From the NCBI GenBank assembly GCA_963971425.1, contig OZ020518.1, positions 511,001-575,000 of the forward strand: DNA of 64,000 nt, written 5' to 3'. The notes under the pieces were generated by a model that was not told where the DNA came from, made no database searches, and saw only the letters and a program-made list of their open reading frames with translations. Both the position numbers and the translations under genes were made by a program. Every line of letters starts with the position of its first letter. Position 1 is the first letter of the stretch. Shown here piece by piece: positions 10,713 through 22,418 of the stretch. Origin of the DNA: Bryoerythrophyllum caledonicum. Its lineage: Eukaryota; Streptophyta; Bryopsida; Pottiales; Pottiaceae.

Positions 10713-11891
10713 ATGTCGGATTTGGGTCGGAGAGGGTTGGTTCTCTGTAAAGAGTTTCAGAGTTTTCAACTTCGGTCTAATTTCTCAAGGATCAGGTGTC
10801 AGAGCGGATTCTCACACCATGAGAAGCAGCTCGAGGCGGCTCTAGATGTGGTGCAGCGAGCTTGTCAGTTATGCACTTCTGTCCGGTCGAGCATGAAGGG
10901 AAGAGAGGGGCAGCTCGACAAGAAGGACAATACGCCCGTCACGGTGGCGGATTTCGGAGTGCAAGCTCTTGTCAGCTTGGAGTTAGGGCGGCTTTTCCCT
11001 GGCATACCTTTGGTGAGCGAGGAGAACGCAAGCGTGCTGCGTGTTCAGTATGAGGAGAAATCAGATGCTTTGGTGGAGGCCATTGTGGATGCTGTCTCTC
11101 CACTTGTTTCCCGGGAGTTGGACTGTGAGACTGTTCTAGATGCAATTGACAGAGGCGCCAAGGCTGACACTGATGAGCAATCTTACTGGGTTTTGGATCC
11201 CATTGATGGAACTCGGGGCTTTTTGAGGGGAGGGAATGCGTTGTATGTGGTGGGCCTTGCTTTGGTTGTTGATGGGAAGCTAGTGTTGGGCGTCATGGGT
11301 TGCCCAAACTTAGCCATCCGCTACTCTGCAGACAGGTCGGTGATTCAGATGGCAAAGCTCTATTATGAATCACAGGATGATGAGACGTATGATAAACGTG
11401 GGCTCATAATGGCTGCCAGTTTAGGAGGAGGATGCTGGGTGAAGCCCCTGAATGAAGATTATGGAGGTATGATTCAGAGTAGAGTAGACAGCACTGATTC
11501 TTGGTTTTGCATCTCAGATAATGAGGATTGGACGACATCGCCACTGGCTCATGCACTTGCTTCTAATAAGCAAGATGACGTGCAAGTGTTGGCACTCTGT
11601 TGTGGAAGTCTGTGCAAGTACTTCGCAGTTGCGCTTGGTGGGGTGTCTGCCTTCCTGCTTCAAGTGGCTCCCACAAGGCCTCTCAAGGCTTGGGATCACG
11701 CATCCGGAGTTATTTGTGTTTCAGAAGCTGGAGGACAGGTTTCGGATCTGGAAGGAACAGCTCTGGAACATCTTGTTTGCAACGGCAAAGAAGCTTTCAC
11801 TGTGGAGGGCGGCGGCATATTTGCCAGCAATAAGGCTCTTCATCATCTCCTCACGGATATTCGAAATCGAACTGTAGCTGTTGGTCAGTGA
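10713..11891 (+). CDS. 3'(2'),5'-bisphosphate (PAP) phosphatase, SAL/AHL (HAL2-like) type
   Basis: Mg-dependent, Li/Na-sensitive phosphatase of the inositol monophosphatase superfamily. The family hydrolyses 3'-phosphoadenosine 5'-phosphate, a by-product of sulfotransferases, to AMP and phosphate; in plants PAP also acts as a stress signal inhibiting 5'-3' exoribonucleases. The 392-residue frame is uninterrupted and starts at an ATG. Metal-site motifs are in order: DNTPVTVADF at 72-81, VSEEN at 101-105, LDPIDGTRGF at 161-170, and KAWDHASGVI at 325-334. All expected acidic ligands are present. The first 35 residues are Arg/Ser-rich and could be a weak organellar transit peptide. No intron is seen. 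It converges with the small membrane-protein gene about 560 bp downstream. Family certain; which paralogue (SAL1- or AHL-like) is not. Confidence 0.93.
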   Translation: MSDLGRRGLVLCKEFQSFQLRSNFSRIRCQSGFSHHEKQLEAALDVVQRACQLCTSVRSSMKGREGQLDKKDNTPVTVADFGVQALVSLELGRLFPGIPLVSEENASVLRVQYEEKSDALVEAIVDAVSPLVSRELDCETVLDAIDRGAKADTDEQSYWVLDPIDGTRGFLRGGNALYVVGLALVVDGKLVLGVMGCPNLAIRYSADRSVIQMAKLYYESQDDETYDKRGLIMAASLGGGCWVKPLNEDYGGMIQSRVDSTDSWFCISDNEDWTTSPLAHALASNKQDDVQVLALCCGSLCKYFAVALGGVSAFLLQVAPTRPLKAWDHASGVICVSEAGGQVSDLEGTALEHLVCNGKEAFTVEGGGIFASNKALHHLLTDIRNRTVAVGQ

Positions 11892-12057
11892 TAGATTGTA
11901 GAAAAGCTATTCATTGGTACAAATCATTGAGCGAAGGTGTTGCACACGGAAGTAGACTTCTCTAAACCGATAGACCATCCAAAACTGCAATTCTTTAGTC
12001 CTGTTCTAGCAGAGATGATGGCTTCCAGTGCTCCTGTAACGCCTGGTACAAGTACAT

Positions 12058-12063
12058 AATAAA
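12058..12063 (+). terminator. Polyadenylation signal of the PAP phosphatase gene
   Basis: An AATAAA hexamer lies 167 bp after the stop codon, in a plausible 3' UTR. Plant signals are loose, so this is only a candidate. Confidence 0.4.
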
Positions 12064-12447
12064 AACGGCCTACATAACTCAAGTTGGCTTCTGCACTGTG
12101 AACAACTCTGAAATTCCAGAATATGGCAGACGCAAATCAAAGCAGCGGAAATGATTCAAAACAAAAAAGTGAATGCTAGTATTTACGAAGTAGTTACAAA
12201 TTGCAAAACAAAAGGGTAACTGACGGAATCCTTTGCAGTGTCCATCTCATGACCATCATCTAAGCGATCCTGACTCTACACGATCTCATTCTTTTATTGC
12301 GACTGTGCCACGTTGGTTCAATTTTCTCTACTTTTCTTGGATAACCTGCGAACCATGCTTGGAAACCTTCAAAAACGATGGCATACCAGTTCAGTTGCAA
12401 AAACGCTACTAAAATTGGAGGGTAAGATCGTACAGAAAAGATGAACT

Positions 12448-14160
12448 CTAAACAAGAAGAGGAAGCTGGCTTGCTCTCAGAAACTCTTTCAGCATCTTCT
12501 TCTCTTGGTCAACCCTAGCCTTCTCTGCCTTGTTCTGAGGCTTCACCCTCCTCCTCTCTTGCAGAATCCATTGGAATAACTGCCGTTGCTCCTCCTCAGA
12601 AACAATTACCTTCGGTGGTGGTGCCCACTCTGGAGCTGCAACAGCCGCCGCCACAACTGGTGCAGGTGCCTGCTCAGGAGCACTTTTTGCCTTCTCAGGC
12701 TCGGGCGCAACTGTTCCTTTGTTCAGCTGAGTGTCCAGAACTGGCTTCGGACGAGACAAGACGTACCCTGCACATCCAACATTACTGATTCAAATACCCG
12801 ACCTGGTGGACCAATAGCAGAATCAACTCCATGAAGAACAATACACGTGCATTCCAGTGGGTTTATCACTCTAGCACCTAATATTACAGAATTAAGCAAG
12901 CAGTTTGTATATTTGTGGACTAACAACAACCAGAATGCATTGCTCAAGCACCTAAACCTCGCAAACCCTAAATTTAAAATTTAAAATAACGAAATTTTTT
13001 CTCTGATCAAATTCAGAAAGAAATTCTAAACAGGGTACCAAACCCAGCTGCTTAAACGCTGTTCCGAACTAGGATATGCCCAGAATTCCGGGTCACTTAG
13101 AGCCCAATAACAACTCTCACTGATCGCAATTTACCACGAACGTCTTAAGACCTCGCAAACCCTAAACCTAAATATTGTTCTCCAACAACGAAATCCTGTC
13201 TGCTAAAATTCAAACAGAGATACTAATCAGGGTACACCTACCTCATTCCACATAATAAAACGAACTCGTAAAGGCAAGAGCTCGTTCATCAGAGACACTA
13301 TTTGAAACTTGGATATGCCACCTCAAATCCAAACTCCAGATACCCTAACCACTCTCACTAATCGGAATCCGATCACAGAACGTCTCAAAACCATACTCAA
13401 ACCCAATGTAACAGCTAGATCGTAGGATTTACGACCCCATCCACGAATAAGATCCATGCAGAATTAGGGTTTAAAGAACACATCCACGAATAGGGCTCAC
13501 CCAACTGTTTAAACCTTAAATTCAGGATTAGGGTTTAAATCCGAACTCTGCATGGATTCTCAGAATTAAACCCCAATCCTGAATGATTCAGAATTAAACC
13601 TGAATTCTTTAGAATTAAACCCTAATCTCTGCATGGATTCTTTAACCCTTCAATGCCGGGCTGGCTATGGCGCGACCACCATCTATGAGCGTAATAGATT
13701 CTGAAATGTGTTATCTAATGATGGCCGCGCCATAGCCAGCCCGGCGTTAAAGGGTTGAACCCTATTTCGCGAAATGGATCCATGCAGAATTAGGGTTTAA
13801 AGAACACATCCACGGATAGGGTTCACCAGTGTTAAACCCTAAATCAAAACTAGCGCTTAAACCCTAATTCTGCATGGATTTTTCAAACCCTATTTTTGGA
13901 ACAATGGATCCATGCAGAATCAGGGTTTAAAGAACACAACACTGGCACACTTCTAGATGTGCACTTCTCTCTCTCTCTCTCACGCATCCGAAATTCCGAG
14001 AGAATAATGGTTACAAACCTCCGATCCCGAGGTTGACGAGCAGAAGCGCGCCCACGCCCGCCCTGTAGCGGTACCAGAACGGCGGCTTCAAGGGCACAGC
14101 CGCAGCAGCAGGCTGCACGGGCACTGCTCTCACCGCCTGCTCCATCTCACCACCTACCAT
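12448..14160 (-). CDS. Small single-pass membrane protein, conserved-looking, function unknown (two exons)
   Basis: Exon 1 is 14019-14160 (ATG at 14160) and exon 2 is 12448-12767, with a 1251-bp GT-AG intron (donor GGAG|GTTTGT, acceptor GTGCAG|GG) in phase 1. Joined, they encode 153 residues: an Ala/Pro-rich N-terminus, the motif KPPFWYRYRAGVG, one membrane segment around residues 34-50 (ALLLVNLGIGGYVLS), a long Pro/Ala/Glu linker, and a charged helical tail with EEEQRQLFQWILQERRRVKP and KAEKARVDQEKKMLKEFLRA. The arrangement resembles small uncharacterised plant proteins with a basic, possibly coiled C-terminus; no function is known to me. Exon 2 alone has no ATG at its apparent start (TTG), which supports the splice model. 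The intron contains a palindromic element and nested telo-box repeats. Confidence 0.75.
13451..13940. repeat. Nested direct and inverted repeats with AAACCCTAA motifs inside an intron
   Basis: The unit atccatgcagaattagggtt (plus taaagaacaca) occurs at about 13451, 13777 and 13907. Its reverse complement, aaaccctaattctgcatgga, occurs at about 13619-13640 and 13859-13879. The intron can therefore fold on itself. The AAACCCTAA cores match the plant telomere repeat / telo-box. Confidence 0.75.
13642..13758. mobile_element. 117-bp palindromic TIR element with TTAA-like ends
   Basis: Left arm AACCCTTCAATGCCGGGCTG continues with GCTATGGCGCG. The right arm is its reverse complement with two mismatches, giving a 31-bp inverted repeat around a loop of about 50 bp. 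The left end abuts TTAA and the right end TTGA, a nearly intact TTAA duplication. The size and lack of coding capacity indicate a MITE. It lies in the intron of the small membrane-protein gene. Confidence 0.7.
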
Positions 14161-14520
14161 CCCAACACACCCCCACACATTAAACTCCAACCATCACGCA
14201 CGATCTGAAAGTAAACAACCCACATGCCCAAAACGACGTTTCCGAGAGCGCACTACTACCGGGAGGGTGCGAAGCCTTCTTTGGCTTGTGCAAAAGCAGC
14301 TTGGGGGGGTTGTGTGTCTCACTCATGATGGATGTGTTGGCTAAGTTTGTGCCCAGAACGATGGCTGTGGCGATGGCGGATCTGGTGTGAAAATGCGGGG
14401 ATCATAGCATCGGGCTGTCCGTGGGAGCCATGGATACTGGTCTGTGGAAGAGCCGTGATGAGCGAGACGCGCCGGCGAAGTTGCGAAGTGTGTGATGTTG
14501 GGGCGTTTGAAGGAGTCAGT

Positions 14521-15636
14521 TCCGTGACATCCACTCCGCGCCTCTCACGTCCACGTCACATTCTAAGGTAAAGCCCCCATAAGCAATGTGCATATACGCA
14601 GGAGAGAATTATACGTTTATTTTTCAGTGATAGCCGATGGAATTACAATTTCAACCCAAGTGATTTCATATTTTTCCGATGAAATGTGAATTAGTTATGA
14701 ATTTTCAAACTATGCTGCCATGTTTGGTGGATGACTGCCAATAGGTACCCCTCAATAATTCCGTGACATCCACTCCACACCTCGCACGTCCATGTCACAT
14801 TCTAAGGTAAAGCCCTCCATAACAATGTGCATATACACATGAGAGAATTATATGTTTATTTTTTAGTGATAATTGATGGAATTGCAATTTCAACCCAAGT
14901 GATTTCATATTTTTCCGATGAAATGTGAATTAGTTGTGAATTTTCAAACTATGCTGCCATGTTTGGTGGGTGGCTGTCAATAGGTACCCCTCAATAAATC
15001 CGTGACATCTACTTTGTGCCTCTACATCCATGCCACATTCAGAGGTAAATACCCATAAGCAATGTGCATATATGGAGAGAGGAGAGTCATTAATTTGTTT
15101 TTTAGTGTTAGCCGATGGGATTACAATTTCAACCTAAGTGATTTCATATTTTTCTGATGAAATGTGAATTATTTATGAATTTTCAGACTATGCTGCCATT
15201 TTTAGTAGGTGGCAGCTATTAGGTAACCACCCCCCCCCCCCAATAGTTCCACGACATCCACTTTGTGCCTCTCATGACCACGTCACATTCTAAGGTAAAT
15301 TCCCCACAATAAGTTGAAACTTAAGCAATGTGCATATATGGAGAGAGGAAAGAATTGTACATTTATTCTTTTTGTGATAGCCAATGGAAATACAATTTCA
15401 ACCCGAATGATTTCAGAAATTTCCAATGAAATGTGATTTAGTTATGGATCTCCAAGCTGTGGTGTTGTGCTTAGCTCGTGGCCGCCAATAAGTACCTCCT
15501 ATAACCGCCGACCAAAGGTGTGGGATCTTTGGCTAAAAGTGAACCTCCGTTTGGATGGGTGAATGGGTTGTAATGGGATGGAAGTGGGTTGGATATACCC
15601 CAATTTTTTAGGTGTTGGTTACAACGGGGCTTACCA
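14521..15636 (+). mobile_element. TIR element with four internal ~240-bp tandem copies
   Basis: A unit starting ccgtgacatccact recurs at about 14522, 14761, 15000 and 15249, each with the block gatttcatatttttcc and a gtgcatatat motif. Similarity falls in the fourth copy. A right terminus gttggttacaacggggctta (ending near 15636) is inverted relative to the ggtaaagcccccataagcaa segment inside each unit. The same family occurs as single copies at about 43407-43757 (+) and 54154-54503 (-), so this locus is an internally amplified copy. A run of C bases occurs near 15230. Confidence 0.75.
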
Positions 15637-15783
15637 TATTCTGTTCTACAAGTTGTCATGATATTAACTCTTAAAATGCCCATACTAAAAATGAAGACAT
15701 CACCTTTAGAAATGCAATGTCTAATTATGGTAAAGTGCTAAGAATATTTGTACCACCTCCATGTCCAAGTTGCAATAAGATAA

Positions 15784-16113
15784 GAGCATCAACACTCTTC
15801 ACCCAGTTAAATGGTTGTTTTGTGATTGGACGGGTCACAACTCAATAATCTGCCATAACGACATTGGCTCAAGCAATTTGATGTCACCGGAGCCCCACAA
15901 AAAAGACCTCCGACAAGGCAAAAATTCAATTTGTGTTGTGCTCGCTCGAGAGCACTTGTCAAGAAGATTCTCTGACTCTATGGAATTGAGGGTGTAACTT
16001 TCACCGTTGCGCATCCCGCCCAAAGAAGAGGGCCAGTTGTCTCTCTGACTAGAGTCAAACCCGACCAATATCTTTTACCGTGCTAGTTAGCAAGGCATCT
16101 GTTGCGGATGCTC
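15784..16113. mobile_element. 330-bp MITE with GAGCATC termini (PIF/Harbinger-like)
   Basis: The ends are GAGCATCAACAC on the left and the inverted GTTGCGGATGCTC on the right. These termini are typical of plant Tourist-like MITEs. Flanking triplets are TAA and TAT, an imperfect TWA duplication. The interior is non-coding. Confidence 0.55.
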
Positions 16114-16830
16114 TATGTAACCTTCAAAAAATGAATTGATGAAAAGAATGTCTTTTGATAAGAAATCAAGCATCAAATATATGAGTGCTCAGGCATTTAG
16201 GGATTCACCCTTAAATGCCCAAGTATTCACAAATTGAATTATGAATGAGTTTTTAGAGTCTTAATTACCTATCACAAAGGGAGGATGTTCTAATGTTGTT
16301 CGAAGAGTGAAGAAAAACTATAAGGAACAGCAACCTTGATCCCAAGTGTCCAAATTTTTTTTCTCTTCAAATCAAAAGTTTAAACTTCATAGATAGAACA
16401 AAAAATTTCAAAGCAACAAGGAATTTTTGAGCAATTGTGGATGATATTGAAACACCTATAAATAATTATGGATTTACTTATATATCAACTATTTTCTTTG
16501 GAAAAAACCACAATATTCATGAAAATGTCACATTTGCATACGATATATTTTTAAATATGGTATTAACATTTGCCCTATTAACGTCTCATACTCAAGAGGG
16601 TGATGTGGATGATTGTCATATGAATAGTACTTAATTTTAATTTTTGTATTTTTAACCAATAGATGAAAAAAGTTCTACGCTGAGCTTTTGAAAATCTTGG
16701 GCACATTCCCATGGTTGCAATTTTTATTTTCAATTCTTAAAATCATGAACAAAGATGGAAGAAGACAAAATGGAACATGGGGATATCATTGCTATTCTCA
16801 TTGGACCTGTAGACAAAAAGTTATGCCATC

Positions 16831-17631
16831 TTAACCCCAAAAGGACCATGACATTTTAGCACCCAACATCACTGAAATTGCTAGTTTTAATGCATTAAAA
16901 AAAATGCAAATAAACACATTTTTTTACATATTTGACCATACAATCTTGTACCTAAATTGTACTAGTGTATGTGGTAAATTTTTTGTTTAGTATGATAGCA
17001 TGGATTGAAAGATATTAGCCTTTGAAGTGAGACATGAACTCTTCTTGAGGTCATATTGAACACCTTCAACAAAATTTGACCACCTCCTACAGAAATGTTT
17101 TGCACTGCGGGTTGTGATTTTCTGATTTTAACTTTAAAATGATCATATTAGGCACACGTGCACCAAATTTTAGAAGTAGAAGAGGGGTAGAAGGTGTCCT
17201 TAAAAATCTTGTAATGCAACTATGTGATAAGAATTAACAATACACTTCAAGTTTTACATATATCATATTCTTCCCATATCTTTGAAATTAAAAAATCTGC
17301 AATGTAGATGCAAATATTTCCATTTCCTTTCTAAGAGAAATTTTCATTTTTTTTAAATAGACAAAAAAATCGAATTTTTATTGAATTTAGAATTGATCAA
17401 GGTTTGCTACACTATTTATTATATGTCACACTAAACCGCTTCACTACTTGTATGTGTTATTGAAAAATGTTTGTAACTTTTGAACTATAAGTCGGATTTC
17501 TTCCAAGAAATCAACAAAAAGCTATTAAAGAGTTGCCCATTCAATAAAAAATCATGCCAAAATTTGATATTGAGAGATTCAATTAAAACTCAAAGTGTCT
17601 TGCAAGGGGACTTTGGTTCTTTAGGGGTTAA
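16831..17631. mobile_element. 801-bp AT-rich element bounded by TTAA and inverted termini
   Basis: The left end is TTAACCCCAAAAGGACCATG; the right end, read in reverse complement, is TTAACCCCTAAAGAACCAAA. The inverted repeat is about 18 bp with a few mismatches, and both ends lie at TTAA. The interior is AT-rich without a supported gene. It shares a ggattgaaagatat motif with related copies elsewhere. Confidence 0.55.
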
Positions 17632-18340
17632 AGAAAAACTTCTGAATTGTAGGCACATTGGGCAACTCCAGATACTTTTACTAGAACAATCTATAAAATG
17701 TGAGATTTTTTTTACTAGCAATAATATTATTTCCTTTCATATTGTGAAAAAAGTTCTTGCCTTTGGTATTGTGAAAAATCCTTTAACGACGAAGGAACTA
17801 GAATGTGGTCGATGAGACTAATTTTTGGGGAGCCATGGTTGATTGAAGTGTTGGATTGATTTGCACTAGTTGGAGCGGTTGTGCGCTATGCTTTCCATCA
17901 TCTAACCCATCTTTCTGGTCTCCAATTGATTAAACCAATAACAAATGTTAAACCAAGAACTAGGATATGTGGGACTAGGTAGTAAATTTTTGAGCCACCT
18001 GGTTGTTCACCACATGATGGAGCTGACTAGGTGGATGAATGTTCATCCTAGTCAGCTCTCATCTATTGGATGGATGAAGTTGGAGGTTTTGAAACCTTTT
18101 AGGAAGAACTTTGCTATCTCAATTTTGCTCTCTCGCAGTTCTTGGAGGTGGAGCAAAGGTTAGGTTTAGAAGAGAATTAGAAAAGTTAGAAGGAGATCTT
18201 CAAGTGATGTTGTTTTGCAATATACCAACTATGAATTATCCAATAAAATCCAACATATTCAAGGTTTTATAAGAGTCTTTGAGTAGATTAGGATTTCTTG
18301 AGGTCTTCTAGGTTTGATTGGAAAAAATGTTAGTTGATCA
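17632..18340. repeat. Gene-free AT-rich stretch with a 12-bp-arm hairpin at 18020-18058
   Basis: No gene is supported here. A perfect inverted repeat GAGCTGACTAGG / CCTAGTCAGCTC separated by 15 bases could form a hairpin at 18020-18058. Its role is unknown. Confidence 0.5.
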
Positions 18341-20560
18341 ATCTACCAATAACATTGGCAACCATGCACAAGTTTGATCCATGTGAATCTTGCCCACAAG
18401 TAGGCAACTAGGGTTTGGAATTGGGACCTAGGGTTTTTGCCACATTTTGGACGGTGCAAAGAGAGCCCTGGGAGCATCATTGTAGAAGGACTTGACTCAG
18501 GCATTGTGGACGGCATGCAACCCGGTCTGTAGATGGTAGCGCAAATCAATACCATCACTGATACCACAATGTGCCAATTTTGGCATAAGTCTCCGCTTGC
18601 AGCCACGGATCTATGCCTTTGACCAGAGACTCCTGCTTGCAACCGTGATATTACTTGACAACTCCCGACGCCGCACTTCCAAAAACACCAGTGCCCCACA
18701 TTCCACACCTCGGCGCTTCATTGCTTTGCGCGACAGACCAACATCCAACACTCACTCGACTAGCCGGCAAGTAGGTGTTCGGCACCTATTTGCTAGCACC
18801 CACCACCTCGGTGAGTGACAATCCATCCTGTGGTGCGCAACCACTTTGCCTTCTCAACTCAACAACCTCGCAACCGATCCTAGCAACACTATCAGCACAA
18901 TCCCCACACCATGATTGGGCGGCACAACTAGTAGACACGGATTTGTTTCTTCCTATGCGCCGTAAATGGCTACACCCAACAAGGATCGCCACACCCAAGC
19001 GGTGTAGCACATATTCGAGTGCCCTTTTCTAACACAACAACAAAGCTTTGCATTCCTCCACCTCAAAGAGAACTCGGAGGACGAAGACTTCTACACTTCG
19101 CTTGATTGCCCCAACGTACGTGAAGCACTCACATACCCGGAGCTCCAACGAAGATATTACACCACTACCACAACCCTTTAGCTCACAACCCAAAGCACAA
19201 CCTTCCACAGGCGGCACCAGGATACTGCGAGACATCAGTCCTATGGTTGCAAGACTTGCACAGTAGCTACACATCCTATCTTCCGCATTACTCACACACG
19301 CTCACGAGTCACGGCTCAAGACACGACGTTGCGCCTCTACGTGATGCCGACCATCCCGAGCGCGTCTTCATTGACTAAGCTTTGCCTAGCTACACCACCA
19401 TCTACAAGTACAATCTTAACTAGTTTTTCAAGACTTGAAGGCCGTTAGTACTGTAGACCAAAAACGAGCGGGGGCAGCTCGGACTCGGTCTCTACCTGAC
19501 CAACTAACTCTCGCGTCTTCCAGAGACACCCTTCTTGTCTGCACAAGCAGTGGGCCGCTCCATCTCTGAAGGAGGGATGGTGTGCACTAAGCAAAGTACG
19601 TTCCCAGAAATATTGCTTTGAAACCATATAATCATCTAGGAGGAAGCAACAAATATATAGAAAACAATTACTACTAAGAAAACGAAACCAAAAGTATGAG
19701 AACGAATACTCGCCAACAAGTAGCATTTTAAAAAAACAAAACTTTCAGAAAAAGGATCCGAATCACTAGATAGCATCTAAACTAGGGTGATGTAGTGCAA
19801 ACTGGATAAGTGGACAGAGAAAGTGGGTAGCATAGGGGAGATTGCAGGACAAGGAAAGGACTAGAGGAGAGAGAGAGGATACGAAGATCTCTGATCTTTA
19901 CCTGGGCGTCCAGGGGAGGAGCGGATAATGGAGCGGCTAGCAAGACGACCCAACCAAGTATACACTAGAAGACGACCACCAGGCGTAGAAGATAGGCATT
20001 TTTGATGGACAGTGACCAACAAGGCGCATGGCCAGGCGACTTAGGGAATAAACACCCACCACGGAAACAAATAGGTTTCGCAAAGATCACGGAGAAACTG
20101 GAAGTGAACACCATCCATGGAGGGAGGAGGAGAGTATGGCCTAAGGATCAAACACATTGAATGTGAATGGTATGGAAGTTGTCACGGATGAATCTTTGTA
20201 GAACTTGTCCTCGAGGTACGGCTCCCAGACAGGACCATCAGGTGGCTTACTCGAGCTGGAGTGGGGCGAATGGCAAGAAGTGGAAGAGAACAAACAATTG
20301 CCAGTGATAGCAAGAAGAGATTTTACCATGGTGGAAGGCGAACCGGGATACCAATGGAACCCGGTTAATAATGCCAAAAGCATGATGGTGGACTTTAAAC
20401 GTGCTCCCAATTTGCTACCAACCTGATTAGGCAACCGCACACCGGTCAACTTACATGCCAGTTTAGACGACATGAGCCAAAAGCTCGACCAAGACCACGT
20501 CATCAAGTACGGGCCCGCTCACCACCAAGCCTACCCCTGGGCCCTAATTGACCTGCCCTG
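18341..20560. other. GC-richer gene-free stretch, probable degraded mobile DNA
   Basis: This stretch is less AT-rich than its flanks and contains several short open frames on both strands (for example 18343-18708 on the - strand and 20205-20426 on the + strand), none with a recognisable domain, splice model or supported start. The composition change suggests old inserted DNA, possibly retrotransposon debris, but I cannot identify LTRs or polyprotein motifs. Confidence 0.3.
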
Positions 20561-21473
20561 TAGAGTCAAAATTTTAAAATTATCTTTTTCAAATTTTTAT
20601 AGCTCAAAGGATTGAGAATATACTTAAAAGTAGTTAAGTGATCAAAAAAATTGAGTTAAACCTTTAAAATAAATAAAAAGGTTAAAATATCTTAAAAGAA
20701 CTAGGAGTAGTGTAGAAGGAATAATAGTAAGATCTTTGGAAAAGGTCATGACCTTTGATTATATGAAAAGGTTTTAAGAGGGGATTAGAAGAGTTGTGGA
20801 GAATTTAGAAGAAACCTTTTAGAAAGGCATGACTCTTCGTAAATTCTTAGAATAAGTAGCTAGGCGTTTGAGTAGAATGCCACCACATGAAGATGAAATG
20901 TGCGTCCTAGCTTAAGACGAGCTAGTCAAGAAACTCTTATGGTGTTGTAAGAGTAATTATTTAGATAATATTCTTGATGTTAAATTAGGTGGACATCCTA
21001 AAAGTTGATGTTTGTTGAAATTGTGAATGAACATGAAAAATTCTTATTGATTCTCATAAATAAGTGGCATTAAAAGAAATTAGAACATTTTGTGAATCAA
21101 GTGTACTTGGATTTTAGAAATTCTATAATTATAAGTGAATTATACTTGAAGAATTAATGTGTAAAAATAAGATTATTTGTTTTTTATTAAATAATTGCAA
21201 TTGTAAAAATATAATTAATATAATGAAGATTTGCAATTAGATAGAGTTTGTAAATTTTTTTGGCAAGTAGTGATCTTGGGTGAATTATCTTACTTGTTTA
21301 AAGAAGATATAGTTGGAAATATAATTCAAATCGAGAATCATCAAATTATATTCTAACATGTGAAATTGTGGAAGTATTAACGTGTGTGATCAAAAATTAC
21401 TTTGGAAATTGTAATCCGAGTAGACAGACGTGATAAAGATGGAGCTTATTGCATGAGGTAACCTTGTGTGTTT
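20561..21473. other. AT-rich gene-free stretch
   Basis: Strongly AT-rich sequence with no supported gene, RNA or clear repeat. Confidence 0.4.
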
Positions 21474-22418
21474 TTAACCCCTAAAAATCCAAGCGTTTTT
21501 GGGACTTCCAAAACCGAAAACTGCGATTTTCTACCACCATGTTGAAATTGAGGTATGGTCAAATTTTTCAATGTCTTTTTGTGGTTGCAACCGTAGGATC
21601 TCAAACCTACCTACTATCAATACTACCATATAAAATTTCAACCGTTGGATCTGCACCATTTGTGAGATCGTAACATTCAAAGTTGGTGCAAGTTTTTTTT
21701 TGGGCATTGTTTGGAAGACATAGTCTACTTTGTGCAAAGGGGGACTTGATGATTGTTACCCCAAAAAAGTTTCTCATATTTTTTTCCATGTAGATAACCA
21801 AGTTAAGTACACCCGTGCAAAATTTTAGAGACTCATTTGGCTTTTTGAACCATCATGCAATTTTTTTTTCCAGAAGAAGGTATAAAAACAATGATTCGAA
21901 AAAACACGGATTTCGTCAATCGTATTTAGTTTTTGGAAAAAATGAACGGTGAGAAGGTACCTCTACAAGTTTTTTAATTATGGGAAAAAACAAGTTTGAA
22001 AAATTCCTAAATCTCAAATTTTGACAAATTTTGAAAGAAAATATTGGAAAATTACAGAAATCTATGAAGCTTAGCCTCGTAATTTTTGGAGGTTGCCCTT
22101 GTGAAATTGGTGAAAGCTTGAACTTGGGTCACTTGGGAATCTCAATAGGAATTGAATTATTAACCAATTCTCTGAAAACAAATTAAAAAAAAAGTTGAAA
22201 ATAAAAAAAAAATTCTGCCCGATTTGGGCTCAAAAACGAAAATTTGCATTTTAAACTTCAAAAATTGGAATTTGACTTTGCAATTTTTTCCACAAGCACC
22301 TTGTAGTATAGAGAAGACCCTTAAAAATCTTAGGAAAAAATATTATTTTTAACCCCTTCATCTAGGATTCCCGAAATAGCAATAAGCCGTTTTGGCTTCA
22401 AGGATTTTTAGGGGTTAA
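21474..22418. mobile_element. 945-bp AT-rich element with perfect 17-bp ends including TTAA
   Basis: The left end TTAACCCCTAAAAATCC and the right end GGATTTTTAGGGGTTAA are exact reverse complements. Excluding the flanking TTAA, the inverted repeat is a perfect 13 bp and continues imperfectly. A TTAA on both sides with termini starting CCCC is the pattern left by TTAA-specific (piggyBac-type) transposases. The interior is AT-rich with no transposase frame, so it would be non-autonomous. Confidence 0.65.

Noticed and set aside
18343..19430. Possible gene in the GC-richer block
   Set aside because: Short frames on both strands, no domain and no convincing start or splice model.
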